Positions 24,615-33,732 of a stretch of DNA of 64,000 nucleotides are shown here, piece after piece (the stretch's first letter is position 1; every line of letters starts with the position of its first letter). The notes beneath the pieces were generated by a model, which saw only the letters and a list, made by a program, of their open reading frames with translations, was not told the origin of the DNA and did not search any database. The stretch is from positions 124,001 to 188,000 of the forward strand of contig LUJN01000012.1 in the NCBI GenBank assembly GCA_001689445.1, in the 5' to 3' direction. Both the position numbers and the translations under genes were made by a program. This DNA comes from Bacteroidales bacterium M3. Lineage in GTDB: Bacteria > Bacteroidota > Bacteroidia > Bacteroidales > Muribaculaceae.

Positions 24615-25025
24615 CTACAAGGCTTGAAAGATGAACCACTCCCCGGGATTGCCGTAGTCAGCAAGACGCAAGTCACCATACCCGTTGAAATGGTAGGTAT
24701 ACTGTATGCTACCCCCTGGAGTGGACACATACATCACGTCGCTGCCGATAGCCGGTTCGTACCATGCGTCCCAGGACATCGGATCCTCCACCCATGAGCC
24801 GTAACGGTTATAGTAGCCGTAAAGTCCCGAGCCGTTGCGGTAGAAAGTGTACTCGACCACCTGGCTCTCGGGCACCATGCCGTAAGAATCCTGAACAAGT
24901 TCCCATGTCCCCGAGGGATACCACGTTGGCGCGGGATATCCGCCATTGGGACCGTCATCGTCACATGAAGTCATGGCAACGGCTGCAAGGGCAGCCACAA
25001 ACAATAGGGTAAGATATTTTCTCAT
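24615..25025 (-). CDS. Small lipoprotein of unknown function
   Basis: 136 residues. Lipoprotein signal with lipobox AMTSC (Cys20) followed by DDD, the acidic +2 to +4 pattern typical of surface-exposed or outer-membrane lipoproteins in Bacteroidota. The mature part is rich in Tyr, Trp and Gly (YFRNGSGLYGYYNRYGSW-like turns) and predicted to be beta-structured, resembling small lipocalin-like proteins. It probably heads the transcript that includes ribF. Confidence 0.7.
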   Translation of the reverse strand: MRKYLTLLFVAALAAVAMTSCDDDGPNGGYPAPTWYPSGTWELVQDSYGMVPESQVVEYTFYRNGSGLYGYYNRYGSWVEDPMSWDAWYEPAIGSDVMYVSTPGGSIQYTYHFNGYGDLRLADYGNPGEWFIFQAL

Positions 25026-25044
25026 CGGATATGAATGTTGGTTA

Positions 25045-25052
25045 CAAAATTA
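25045..25052 (-). promoter_or_regulatory. -7 box of the lipoprotein-ribF transcript
   Basis: Minus-strand TAATTTTG matches TAnnTTTG. Transcription start near 25040, about 15 bases before the ATG at 25025. Confidence 0.5.
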
Positions 25053-25101
25053 GTCTTTATTTCGCTTATGCGGCTTCCTCGGAACATATTTCCGCTCATT
25101 T

Positions 25102-25135
25102 TTTGAAAATCTTCCCTCGAAAACCGCTATCTTTG
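25102..25135 (+). promoter_or_regulatory. Promoter of the GH3 gene
   Basis: TTTG (25102-25105), 22-base spacer, TATCTTTG (25128-25135). The GH3 ATG lies 21 bases after the box. Confidence 0.6.
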
Positions 25136-25156
25136 TCTACATAAATAGTTGACGAC

Positions 25157-26677
25157 GTGATTGATTTTACCCCGATATTGAGGCCATATTTCATGCGCCG
25201 CGTGGACGCCTCTCGCCGATACGCCGGGCACACCCGCGACATCCAGCTCCGGGAGCTGATTTGGATGGTGAGCCGGGGGTGCCATACGCTATGGGGGGAG
25301 ACCCACGACATGAAAACAATCGGCAGCTATCGTGAGTTCACATCCCGCATTCCACTCACCACCTATGCCGACATGCGCCCGTGGGTGGAGCGGATGATTG
25401 CCGGCGAGCGCGACATCCTCTGGCCGGGCGTGACGCGCAACTTCGCCCAGTCGTCGGGTACATCCGACGGCAAGAGCAAGTATGTACCCATCACCCCCGA
25501 CTCTCTGAGGCGATGCCACTATAAGGGAGCTTCCGACGTGGTGTCACACTATCTCAACCTCTACCCCGACAGCCGCATATTCTCCGGTAAAGCCTTTATC
25601 CTCGGCGGGAGCTTCGCCAACGAGCTGACCCTCCCGGCGGGTGTAAGAGTCGGCGACCTCTCGGCAAGCCTCATCGCCAACATCAACCCGCTGGCCAATC
25701 TCGTCCGTGTGCCCTCCAAGCGCGTGGCACTGATGGCTGACTGGGGCGAGAAGCTCCCGGCACTCGTCAACGCCGCGCTCCGCGAGAACATAACCAACCT
25801 CTCGGGTGTCCCCTCATGGTTTCTCACCGTACTCAAGGAGGTGATAAAGGCGGCTGGCGCATCTACCATACACGACGTGTGGCCCAATCTTGAGGTATTC
25901 TTCCACGGCGGCATCTCGTTTGCCCCCTACCGCGAGCAATATGCCGCCATCACCGACGCGTCCAAAATGAGATACCTTGAGACCTACAACGCCTCGGAGG
26001 GATTCTTTGCCGTGCAGAATGCAATAGACGACCGTGCGATGCTACTGTTGCTCGACATAGGGGTATTCTATGAATTCATCCCGATAGGCGAGACCGACAA
26101 TCCCACCCCTGAGACCCTCACTGCATGGGAAGTGGAGCCGGGCTGCGTGTACGAGCTTGTAATCACGGCGTGCAACGGACTGTGGCGATACCGCATAGGG
26201 GACACCGTGCGGGTCGAGAGCGTCAACCCCGTCAAGATTACCATTGCGGGACGCACAAAGCACTACATCAACGCATTTGGAGAGGAGCTGATGGTGCACA
26301 ATGCCGAGGCGGCAATGGCCCGCGCGTCCTCGATTACCGGTTGTGCGGTGCTCAACTACACCGCCGCGCCGGTCTATGCCAGCGACCACTCGCGTGGCCG
26401 CCATGAATGGCTGGTGGAGTTTGCCACACCTCCGGCCGACATGGCACGCTTTGCCACAGTGCTTGACGAGAGCCTGCAACAGGAAAACTCCGACTACCAG
26501 GCCAAGCGTTACAAGGGCATCTTTCTCGACGCGCCCACGGTCGTATCTGCACGCCGTGGACTCTTTGACGACTGGTTGCGCTCCACCGGTAAGCTCGGGG
26601 GACAGCGCAAAGTACCTCGCCTGTGCAACGACCGCCGTTTCATCGACCCGATGCTTCATCTAATGCATAATTCATAA
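25157..26677 (+). CDS. GH3 family acyl-adenylating enzyme
   Basis: 506 residues of the GH3 (auxin-responsive promoter) family, related to plant enzymes that join amino acids to acyl acids through an acyl-adenylate. The nucleotide-binding loop SSGTSDGKSKYVPIT begins at residue 99. The middle shows YNASEGFFAVQ and the C-terminal hinge GLWRYRIGDTVRV, followed by IAGRTKHYINAFGEEL, all family hallmarks. Bacteroidota often carry one copy; the substrate is unknown. The last four codons and the stop lie inside a 14-base tandem repeat. Cytoplasmic. Confidence 0.88.
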   Translation: MIDFTPILRPYFMRRVDASRRYAGHTRDIQLRELIWMVSRGCHTLWGETHDMKTIGSYREFTSRIPLTTYADMRPWVERMIAGERDILWPGVTRNFAQSSGTSDGKSKYVPITPDSLRRCHYKGASDVVSHYLNLYPDSRIFSGKAFILGGSFANELTLPAGVRVGDLSASLIANINPLANLVRVPSKRVALMADWGEKLPALVNAALRENITNLSGVPSWFLTVLKEVIKAAGASTIHDVWPNLEVFFHGGISFAPYREQYAAITDASKMRYLETYNASEGFFAVQNAIDDRAMLLLLDIGVFYEFIPIGETDNPTPETLTAWEVEPGCVYELVITACNGLWRYRIGDTVRVESVNPVKITIAGRTKHYINAFGEELMVHNAEAAMARASSITGCAVLNYTAAPVYASDHSRGRHEWLVEFATPPADMARFATVLDESLQQENSDYQAKRYKGIFLDAPTVVSARRGLFDDWLRSTGKLGGQRKVPRLCNDRRFIDPMLHLMHNS

Positions 26678-26689
26678 TGCATAATTCAT
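26662..26689. repeat. 14-base tandem repeat across the GH3 stop codon
   Basis: AATGCATAATTCAT occurs twice in a row (26662-26675, 26676-26689). The GH3 stop TAA (26675-26677) spans the junction. Confidence 0.8.
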
Positions 26690-26694
26690 AATTA

Positions 26695-26725
26695 AATGGC
26701 CTATTAGACCTATTCGACTTATCAA
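26695..26725. repeat. Decamer-type intergenic repeat (CCTATTNGAC family), copy 1
   Basis: Short 10-base periodic tract reading CCTATTAGAC, CTATTCGACT. A longer version of the same words, arranged as an inverted pair, lies at 57777-57850. Confidence 0.5.
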
Positions 26726-26746
26726 CTCTTTAACCTTCAACCCACA

Positions 26747-28141
26747 ATGAAAAATCGCTTTTTTACCACATTGTTGCTCCTGATAATAACCCTCGGCGCC
26801 ACTGCCGCCGAAGCTCCCAAGTATATATTCTACTTCATCGGCGACGGCATGGGCTGGGGACAGGTCAACACCACCCAACAATACCTGCGCGATGTCGTCA
26901 AGGAGGACAGCGTGCTCACCATGCTCCGCTTCCCCATCGTCTCCACGGCCATAACCTACTCGGCGTCAAATGACATCACCGACTCGACCGCCGCCGGAAC
27001 GGCACTTGCCACCGGCGTAAAGACCCGCAACGGCATGATGGGAATGACCCCCGACTCGGTGCCTGTGGTGTCGGTCGCCGAGCAGCTGCGCGACATGGGC
27101 TACGGCATAGGCATAGTGACATCCGTCGCACCTGACGATGCCACCCCCGGGGCTTTCTATGCCAAGGCACCGTCACGTAACCACTACTATGAAATCGGCT
27201 CCCAGGCGGCACAGTCGGGGTTTGACTTCATCGGAGGCGCCAACTGGCGCGGACTCAAGGACAAGAGCGGTAATCCGACCGACCTGTGGGAGGTGTTTGA
27301 GCAAAACGGCGTGCAGACCGCCTATGGGCTCGACACTCTCGCCTCCCCCACGTCGCCGCGCGTAGTGCTGCTCGGGACCAACCGCCCGCATGACAGCGGC
27401 ATAGGCTATGCCATCGACTCCGTTGCCGGCGCATTGCGGCTTCAGGATATGACCCGCGCGTGCCTCGACCACCTGCTGCGGCACAAGCCCGGGCGATTTT
27501 TCATGATGGTCGAGGGGGGCGCCATCGACCATGCGTGCCACGCCAATGACGCGGCGACCGCCATCGGCGACGTGCTCGCGTTTGACGAGTCTCTCGCCAT
27601 CGCATATGATTTCTTCCTTCAGCACCCCGACGAGACCCTCATCCTTGTCACCGCCGACCACGAGACGGGAGGCATGGCGATAGGCAACACGGCTCACGGC
27701 TACACCGCCGACCTCAAATACCTGCCCTATCAGCGCGTGTCAAAAGACCGCTTCAACGAGCGGCTGCAGGCCATGTTGCGCTCCCGCCGTGCCTATCGGT
27801 GGGAGGATATGAGGGAGATGCTGGCCGACGACTTCGGATTCTGGCGCGCAGTGCCTGTAACCGAGGAGGAGACAGCACGGCTCGAAGGCTTGTTCAACGA
27901 CACATTCGCCAACAATGCCACACCCGACCAGGAGACGATGTATGCCAACTTCAAGGCATTTGCCGTCGAGGTGTTCCGCGTACTCGACACCCACACCGGC
28001 ATGGGCTGGACCACCGTCCACCACACCGCCAACCCGGTGCCGGTGATGGCGATTGGTGTAGGCTCGGAACTATTCTCGGGCATGAACAACAACATCGACC
28101 TCCCCGCCAAGTTGCGAAAGATTGCTAAGATAGACAAATGA
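26747..28141 (+). CDS. Exported alkaline phosphatase
   Basis: 464 residues. Signal peptide MKNRFFTTLLLLIITLGATAAEA. Metal ligand Asp in YFIGDGMGWGQV, phospho-acceptor Ser near residue 82 in DSTAAGTALATG, and metal ligands in GGAIDHACHAND and TADHETGGM, all as in the PhoA superfamily. It releases phosphate from organic monoesters in the periplasm. An insertion (about 350-400, RRAYRWEDMREMLADDFGFW) lies before the last metal site (GWTTVHHTANPVP). Single gene upstream of an Lrp-type regulator. Confidence 0.92.
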   Translation: MKNRFFTTLLLLIITLGATAAEAPKYIFYFIGDGMGWGQVNTTQQYLRDVVKEDSVLTMLRFPIVSTAITYSASNDITDSTAAGTALATGVKTRNGMMGMTPDSVPVVSVAEQLRDMGYGIGIVTSVAPDDATPGAFYAKAPSRNHYYEIGSQAAQSGFDFIGGANWRGLKDKSGNPTDLWEVFEQNGVQTAYGLDTLASPTSPRVVLLGTNRPHDSGIGYAIDSVAGALRLQDMTRACLDHLLRHKPGRFFMMVEGGAIDHACHANDAATAIGDVLAFDESLAIAYDFFLQHPDETLILVTADHETGGMAIGNTAHGYTADLKYLPYQRVSKDRFNERLQAMLRSRRAYRWEDMREMLADDFGFWRAVPVTEEETARLEGLFNDTFANNATPDQETMYANFKAFAVEVFRVLDTHTGMGWTTVHHTANPVPVMAIGVGSELFSGMNNNIDLPAKLRKIAKIDK

Positions 28142-28189
28142 TGTAAAAATAGCGCGTGACGTGGCCAAAAAAGCCATTTTTGCGCGCAT

Positions 28190-28224
28190 TTTGCATCGGG
28201 ATACAAAAAGATTGCTTACATTTG
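28190..28224 (+). promoter_or_regulatory. Promoter of the Lrp-type regulator
   Basis: TTTG (28190-28193), 23-base spacer (slightly long), TACATTTG (28217-28224). The ATG at 28256 follows after 31 bases. Confidence 0.55.
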
Positions 28225-28255
28225 TCCACAATTTCAAAATACCATCGAAAATATT

Positions 28256-28717
28256 ATGGAGAAAATAGACAATCTCGACCGTAAGATTCTTGAAATCGTG
28301 ATGCGCAACGCGCGTATAGCCTCCAAGGATGTCGCCACCGAGTGTGGCGTGTCACGTGCAGCCATCCACCAGCGCATACAGCGCATGATTGACCTGGAGG
28401 TGATTACCGGCTCAGGCTATCACGTCAACCCCAAGGTGTTGGGCTACAGCACCTGCACCTACATCGGCGTGAACCTTGAGCGCGGGGCGATGTACCGCGA
28501 CGTGGTGCCCGAGTTGGAGAAGATTCCCGAAATCGTCGAATGTCACTTCACCACCGGCCCATACACGATGCTCGTCAAGCTGTATGCACGTGACAACGAG
28601 CACCTTATGGAGCTGCTCAACGACAAGATACAGATGATACACGGCGTCACCGGCACCGAGACCCTCATCTCGCTCGACCACAGCATCGACCGCGAGATAC
28701 CCATCCACTACGAATAG
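28256..28717 (+). CDS. Lrp/AsnC family transcription regulator
   Basis: 153 residues. N-terminal winged helix-turn-helix (NLDRKILEIVMRNARIASKDVATECGVSRAAIHQRIQRM, about 6-45), then a C-terminal ligand-binding domain of the RAM/ACT type (about 68-145) containing VECHFTTGPYTMLVKLYARD and the GVTGTETLISL strand. Family members sense amino acids and control their metabolism. The regulated genes cannot be told from here; no neighbour is an obvious target. The YfhO gene follows after 25 bases. Confidence 0.92.
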   Translation: MEKIDNLDRKILEIVMRNARIASKDVATECGVSRAAIHQRIQRMIDLEVITGSGYHVNPKVLGYSTCTYIGVNLERGAMYRDVVPELEKIPEIVECHFTTGPYTMLVKLYARDNEHLMELLNDKIQMIHGVTGTETLISLDHSIDREIPIHYE

Positions 28718-28742
28718 CCATTTCCCCGATTAAACAGCAAAG

Positions 28743-31250
28743 ATGAAACATACCAAGCTCATAGGCATCATCGCTTCCATAGTGGTGATAGTCGCCATAT
28801 CGTGGATATACTTCTATCCCGATGCGATGCAGGGCAACGAGCTGCGCCAGCACGACATGCAGCAGGGTGTCGCCATCGGCCAGGAGGCCAAGGCGTTCAC
28901 CGAGGCAACCGGCGAGACCACACGATGGACCAACTCGCTTTTCTCGGGTATGCCCAACTTCCAGATTGCGCCCTCCTACCCCTCCAACCGGCTCATAAGC
29001 TGGATAGGGACGGCCTACAGTCTCGGATTCCCGTCGCCTGTCAACCTGGTGTTCATTATGATGCTTGGCTTTTTCATCCTGTTGCTCGCCATGAAGGTGA
29101 GGTGGTATCTCGCCTTGCCCGGAGCCATCGCCTACGGATTCTCCTCCTATTTCTTTATCATCATCGGGGCCGGGCACATATGGAAATTTGTCACCCTTGC
29201 CTATATTCCGCCGACAATCGCCGGCATCGTGTGGTGTTACCGTGGCAAGTATCTGCTCGGCGGCGCGGTTGCGGCACTGTTTGCCATGATGCAGATAGCG
29301 AGCAACCACATACAGATGTCCTATTACTTCCTGTTTGTCATCGCGGGCTTTGTGATAGCCTACTTCTGCATACTGCTCAAGAAGAAAAACCTGCGCCAAT
29401 GGTGCATCGCCACCGGAGTGCTCGCCATAGCCGGAGCACTTGCCGTCACGGCCAATCTCCCCAACCTCTACAACACGTATGAGTACAGCAAGGAGACCAT
29501 GCGTGGAGGCCACTCCGAGCTGACCCCTCCCGGCGGCACGACGGCACAGGCAAGCACCGGCCTCGACAAGGACTATATCACGGCGTGGAGCTACGGGCGT
29601 GACGAGACCCTCACCCTGCTCATTCCAAACATCAAAGGGGGCGCGACAATCAAGCCCGAAAAGGGAGACAACAAACTGCTGTCGCTCTATGATACCGATC
29701 GGGGACGTCAACTGGTCGCCACGGGCAGCCTCGCGCCCGAAGAGGCACAATTTGTCGCCCAGTTCCCGCAATACTTCGGCGACCAGCCGATGACCAACGG
29801 ACCGGTATATGTCGGGGCGTTTGTATTCGCCCTGTTCATCCTCGGTTGTGTCATCGTCAAGGGTCCCATGAAATGGACGCTTCTCGCGCTTACCCTGTTC
29901 TCGATATTCCTGTCATGGGGGCATAACATGATGTGGCTCACCGACTGGTTTATCGACCACTTCCCGATGTACAACAAGTTCCGCACTGTAGCGTCGATAC
30001 TCGTCATCGCGGAATTCACCATCCCGTTGCTCGCCATATTGGCCTTGAAGCAGCTGTTCGCATCCGACAACATGTGGCGGCAGTACCGCACTGCCATCCT
30101 CGCCAGCTTCGGCGTGTGCATGGCAATATGCGCCCTCGGCTTCATAGCCCCCGAGATATTCGGCTCATCCCTCAGTTCGATGGAGGATGCCCAACTGGGT
30201 GCTTACCGTACTGACCCGCAATATCGGGCCGTCTTCGGAGCCATAGACTCCATAAGGATGTCGCTCGTGAGTGACGACGCCCTGCGCAGCTTTATCCTCA
30301 TAGGGGTGGGTCTCGGCATCCTGTGGCTGTTCGCGACAAGGAAAATCGGCAAGCCGGTGGCGTGCCTGCTTATCACGGCGTTCATCGCCGGCGACCTCTA
30401 TGCCGTCAACAAACGTTACCTCGACTCCGAGAGCTTTGTGCCGCGCCAGCTTACGCAGGGCGATCCGTTCCCGATGCGCGAGGTCGACAGACAGATACTT
30501 GCCGACACCGACATGAACTACCGTGTCCTTGACATCCCCAACTTTGACCAGGCCGCGCCATCCTACCGCCACAAGATGATTGGCGGCTACCATGCGGCCA
30601 AACTGACGCGCTATCAGGATATGATAGACCGCCATCTCGGCAACTTCCGCAACCAGCAGCCCGACTCGACCGACTGGAACGTGCTCAACATGCTCAACGC
30701 CCGCTACATTGTCGTGAGCGACAACGAAGTATTTCAGAATCCCGATGCCCTCGGCAACGCATGGTGGGTCGACAAGGTGGAGTATGTCGCCGGAGCCGAT
30801 GCCGAGATGGACGCGCTCGACCATATCAACCCCGCCGTCACGGCAGTGAGCGACACGCGGTTCAAGGAAATACTCGGCACTACACAGCCTGTCGTGACAC
30901 CCGGAGACACCATCTACGAGACCTCATACGCACCCAACGAACTACGCTACCGTGCCCGCTCGGCACGCGGCGGTGTGGCGGTCTTCTCGGAGATCTACTT
31001 CCCATGGGGCTGGAAAGCAACGGTCAACGGTAAAGAGACACCGATAGCCCGTGTCGACTATCTGTTGCGTGCCATGAGACTCCCTGCCGGAGAATATGAT
31101 GTGGTGATGCGGTTTGACCCACCGTCGGTACACGCCACAGTGACAGCAGCATATATCTCCATCATAGCAATCTACGTTGCACTTGCCGCCGCAATAGTCA
31201 TGTGGATATTGGCGTGGCGGCGTAAAAACAGCAATGGGCACGCTGCGTAG
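28743..31250 (+). CDS. YfhO family multi-spanning membrane protein
   Basis: 835 residues. A single N-terminal helix (8-25), a periplasmic segment with the family pattern WTNSLFSGMPNFQIAP, about ten further membrane helices to residue 560, a soluble domain (about 570-800) containing YRVLDIPNFDQAAPSYRHKMIGGYHAAKLTRYQD, and a last helix near the end. In Firmicutes YfhO glycosylates lipoteichoic acid; in Bacteroidota the acceptor is unknown, so an envelope glycosyl-transfer role is inference. It overlaps the next gene by 17 bases. Confidence 0.88.
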   Translation: MKHTKLIGIIASIVVIVAISWIYFYPDAMQGNELRQHDMQQGVAIGQEAKAFTEATGETTRWTNSLFSGMPNFQIAPSYPSNRLISWIGTAYSLGFPSPVNLVFIMMLGFFILLLAMKVRWYLALPGAIAYGFSSYFFIIIGAGHIWKFVTLAYIPPTIAGIVWCYRGKYLLGGAVAALFAMMQIASNHIQMSYYFLFVIAGFVIAYFCILLKKKNLRQWCIATGVLAIAGALAVTANLPNLYNTYEYSKETMRGGHSELTPPGGTTAQASTGLDKDYITAWSYGRDETLTLLIPNIKGGATIKPEKGDNKLLSLYDTDRGRQLVATGSLAPEEAQFVAQFPQYFGDQPMTNGPVYVGAFVFALFILGCVIVKGPMKWTLLALTLFSIFLSWGHNMMWLTDWFIDHFPMYNKFRTVASILVIAEFTIPLLAILALKQLFASDNMWRQYRTAILASFGVCMAICALGFIAPEIFGSSLSSMEDAQLGAYRTDPQYRAVFGAIDSIRMSLVSDDALRSFILIGVGLGILWLFATRKIGKPVACLLITAFIAGDLYAVNKRYLDSESFVPRQLTQGDPFPMREVDRQILADTDMNYRVLDIPNFDQAAPSYRHKMIGGYHAAKLTRYQDMIDRHLGNFRNQQPDSTDWNVLNMLNARYIVVSDNEVFQNPDALGNAWWVDKVEYVAGADAEMDALDHINPAVTAVSDTRFKEILGTTQPVVTPGDTIYETSYAPNELRYRARSARGGVAVFSEIYFPWGWKATVNGKETPIARVDYLLRAMRLPAGEYDVVMRFDPPSVHATVTAAYISIIAIYVALAAAIVMWILAWRRKNSNGHAA

Positions 31251-31941
31251 ATACGGCTCCGCGCTCAAACGCTACCGCCAAAGCCTCGGATTTGGCGTGC
31301 ACTCCCCGTTTGCTTTTGCGTTCATACGTGGTGTCCTTGCCGAGAAAGCCCCCTACTATGCCTACGAGCGTCTTGCCACGGCTCGCCGGCTGTCGCTCGA
31401 CATGGCCAACAACAAGGGGCGTCACCGCCGCGTCATATCGCTGAAGAGCGCAAAACTACTGTTCCGCGTGACGTGCCGTTTCAACCCAGCGTTTATATTG
31501 CAATGCGGTGCATCCTACGGAGTGTCATCCGTGGCGGTGCTGGAGGTCGACTCATCCTCGAGACTCGTGGTCTACACCGGCAGCGACGTTCACGACGAGA
31601 TATACACGGCGCTTACCATGCCGTTTGAAGGCCGCGTGACACGCTATGCTACCCTTGAGGACGCTGCCAAGGAGTACCTTGCATCACTCAACGGACACCC
31701 CCCTTTCATGCTCGTGAATGACACCTGCGGATGCATCGGGACGTTACGCCCCGTGATGCCCCATATACTCGACAAAGGAGGAGTCATAGTGATGAGAAAT
31801 CTCGACCGCCCCGACATGGACGCCCTGTGGAAATCGACACTATCCGCCATGAAACACGGCATGAGCTTCTCCAACGGGCGTGTCGGCATCATAACGGCGA
31901 TGCACCACCTACCCTGTCAACATTTCTCCTTGTGGTTCTGA
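31234..31941 (+). CDS. Methyltransferase-like protein, probably divergent
   Basis: 235 residues. The sequence matches the layout of Bacteroidota class I SAM-dependent methyltransferases that begin GFGVHSPFAFAFIRGV and contain a helix RVISLKSAKLLFRV before motif I. Motif I reads FILQCGASYGVSSVAVLE instead of the usual ILELGTSLGIST: the acidic residue is replaced by Gln-Cys, so SAM binding may be weak. It starts inside yfhO and its stop TGA shares a base with the xerD start (TGATG). This tight coupling points to one transcript. Confidence 0.6.
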   Translation: MGTLRRYGSALKRYRQSLGFGVHSPFAFAFIRGVLAEKAPYYAYERLATARRLSLDMANNKGRHRRVISLKSAKLLFRVTCRFNPAFILQCGASYGVSSVAVLEVDSSSRLVVYTGSDVHDEIYTALTMPFEGRVTRYATLEDAAKEYLASLNGHPPFMLVNDTCGCIGTLRPVMPHILDKGGVIVMRNLDRPDMDALWKSTLSAMKHGMSFSNGRVGIITAMHHLPCQHFSLWF

Positions 31942-32849
31942 TGCGGGCTATCGACGACATAGAAGCCCTGCAACGACGCTATCAGGCCTATCTGCTGCTG
32001 GAGCGCGGCCTGTCGGACAATACCCGCGAGGCATATGCCGACGACGTCGGAAAGCTGTTACGCTATCTCTCCTCGGGAGGGATACGGCTACGGGATGTCG
32101 ACTTGGGGATGCTCCACGAGTTTGTGGCGTCGCTCCACGACCTCGGCATCGCCGAGCGGTCACAGGCACGCATCCTGTCGGGCATAAAGTCGTTTTTCAA
32201 GTTCCTACGCATGGAGGGATATATCGAGGACGACCCGGCTATACTGCTCGAAGGGCCACGCCTTGGCCGCCATCTTCCCGAGGTACTCACGGTCAAGGAG
32301 ATTGACCGCATGATTGCCGCCATCGACATGTCGGCGCCCGAGGGACAGCGCAACCGCGCCATCATCGAGACCATGTACGGCTGCGGGCTGCGCGTATCCG
32401 AGCTTGTCAACCTTGAAATAAGCCGCCTTTACCTCAACGAGGAGTATATAATTGTCAAGGGTAAGGGGAGCAAGGAACGCATGGTACCCATATCGGAAGT
32501 GGCGATAGAGCAGATACAACTTTGGCTTGAAGACCGCAACCGCATGAACATCAAGCCGGGAGAGGAAAACATCCTCTTTATCTCGCGTCTCGGACGCCGC
32601 CTGAGCCGCATCATGATATTCTACATCATCAAGAACCTCTGCGGGCTTGCCGGCATCAATAAGGAAATCTCCCCCCACACCCTGCGCCATTCCTTTGCCA
32701 CCCACCTCCTTGAGGGTGGCGCCAATCTCCGCGCCATCCAGCAGATGCTCGGCCACGAAAGCATCGCCACCACCGAAATCTACCTCCACATCGACCGCAC
32801 CTCCCTACGCCGCGAGATCCTCGCCTACCACCCCCGCAACCGCCACTAA
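31941..32849 (+). CDS. xerD: Tyrosine recombinase XerD
   Basis: Site-specific recombinase that resolves chromosome dimers at dif with XerC. 302 residues from MRAIDDIEALQ; an upstream frame back to 31731 is inside the preceding gene. An N-terminal SAM-like core-binding domain (about 8-95) is followed by the catalytic domain with Arg in ETMYGCGLRVSEL, Lys in GKGSKER, His and Arg in HTLRHSFATHLL, His in QMLGHESIATTEIY, and the Tyr nucleophile in TEIYLHID. It starts by a one-base overlap with the preceding stop. Confidence 0.93.
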   Translation: MRAIDDIEALQRRYQAYLLLERGLSDNTREAYADDVGKLLRYLSSGGIRLRDVDLGMLHEFVASLHDLGIAERSQARILSGIKSFFKFLRMEGYIEDDPAILLEGPRLGRHLPEVLTVKEIDRMIAAIDMSAPEGQRNRAIIETMYGCGLRVSELVNLEISRLYLNEEYIIVKGKGSKERMVPISEVAIEQIQLWLEDRNRMNIKPGEENILFISRLGRRLSRIMIFYIIKNLCGLAGINKEISPHTLRHSFATHLLEGGANLRAIQQMLGHESIATTEIYLHIDRTSLRREILAYHPRNRH

Positions 32850-32915
32850 CCGCCACATTCGTCGCAGAAATAGCAGTTTTAAGCAATTTTTAGGATGTAA
32901 GTGGGGCATATTGTG

Positions 32916-32923
32916 TAAATTTG
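32916..32923 (+). promoter_or_regulatory. -7 box of the dapB operon
   Basis: TAAATTTG followed by C matches TAnnTTTG; the dapB ATG is 45 bases downstream. No TTTG at the usual place. Confidence 0.55.
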
Positions 32924-32967
32924 CACTGCCTTGTGGGGCAATAGACTTACGATAAAACCGACTTGCA

Positions 32968-33726
32968 ATGAAGATAGCGCTTATAGGATACGGCAAGATG
33001 GGCAAGACCATCGAGCGGATAGCAAAGGAACGCGGCCACGAGATTGTGTCCGTCATAGATATTGACAACCAGCAGGATTTTGACTCCGACGCGTTCCGCT
33101 CGGCGGATGTCGCCATAGAGTTCACCACACCCGCCACAGCGGTCGACAACTACTACAAGGCCTTTGCACAAGGCGTTCCCGTGGTGTCAGGAAGCACCGG
33201 CTGGACAACACGTATGCCGGAGATAAAGGCTGTCTGCGACCGTGGCGAGGCGACATTCTTCTGGACATCCAACTACAGCCTCGGCGTGAACATTTTCTTT
33301 CTCCTCAACAAGTACCTTAGCGCGCTGATGAACAATTTCCCCTCCTACCGTCCCTCAATGGAGGAGATACACCACATCCACAAGCTCGACCATCCGAGCG
33401 GAACGGCCATAACCCTCGCCGAGGGGCTTATTGCCAACACCAACCGCATCTCGGGATGGGTGGAGGAGGACGCCAAGCCGTCAGACCTGCCGATAGCCCA
33501 TCGACGTGAGGGGGAGGTGCCCGGCACACACATCATAACCTGGGAGTCGGACGTGGACGCCATCACCATCGAGCACCGCGCCAAGAGCCGCGAGGGTTTT
33601 GCCCTCGGTGCCGTGGTTGCCGCCGAGTGGGTCAATGGACGCAAGGGATTCCTCACGATGGACGAGCTGATGCGCGGGCTGATAAGGGATACCGAGCTGC
33701 TTGATATTGTTAACGCCAAAAACTGA
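32968..33726 (+). CDS. dapB: 4-Hydroxy-tetrahydrodipicolinate reductase
   Basis: Second step toward diaminopimelate and lysine. 252 residues. Nucleotide-binding loop ALIGYGKMGKTIE at the N-terminus, the catalytic/substrate motif EEIHHIHKLDHPSGTA (about 130-145), SNYSLGVNIFF, and the C-terminal GFALGAVVAAEWV. Slightly shorter than the E. coli enzyme (273), as is usual in Bacteroidota. First gene of the cluster dapB-lepB-wbqC-DUF6377. Confidence 0.94.
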   Translation: MKIALIGYGKMGKTIERIAKERGHEIVSVIDIDNQQDFDSDAFRSADVAIEFTTPATAVDNYYKAFAQGVPVVSGSTGWTTRMPEIKAVCDRGEATFFWTSNYSLGVNIFFLLNKYLSALMNNFPSYRPSMEEIHHIHKLDHPSGTAITLAEGLIANTNRISGWVEEDAKPSDLPIAHRREGEVPGTHIITWESDVDAITIEHRAKSREGFALGAVVAAEWVNGRKGFLTMDELMRGLIRDTELLDIVNAKN

Positions 33727-33732
33727 CCCGCG

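Noticed and set aside
24603..25156. FMN riboswitch upstream of ribF
   Set aside because: No conserved RFN-type element is visible; ribF follows a lipoprotein gene by only 12 bases.
28665..29771. 368-residue minus-strand frame opposite yfhO and the end of the Lrp gene
   Set aside because: Antisense to two recognised genes, no family motif, no promoter box.
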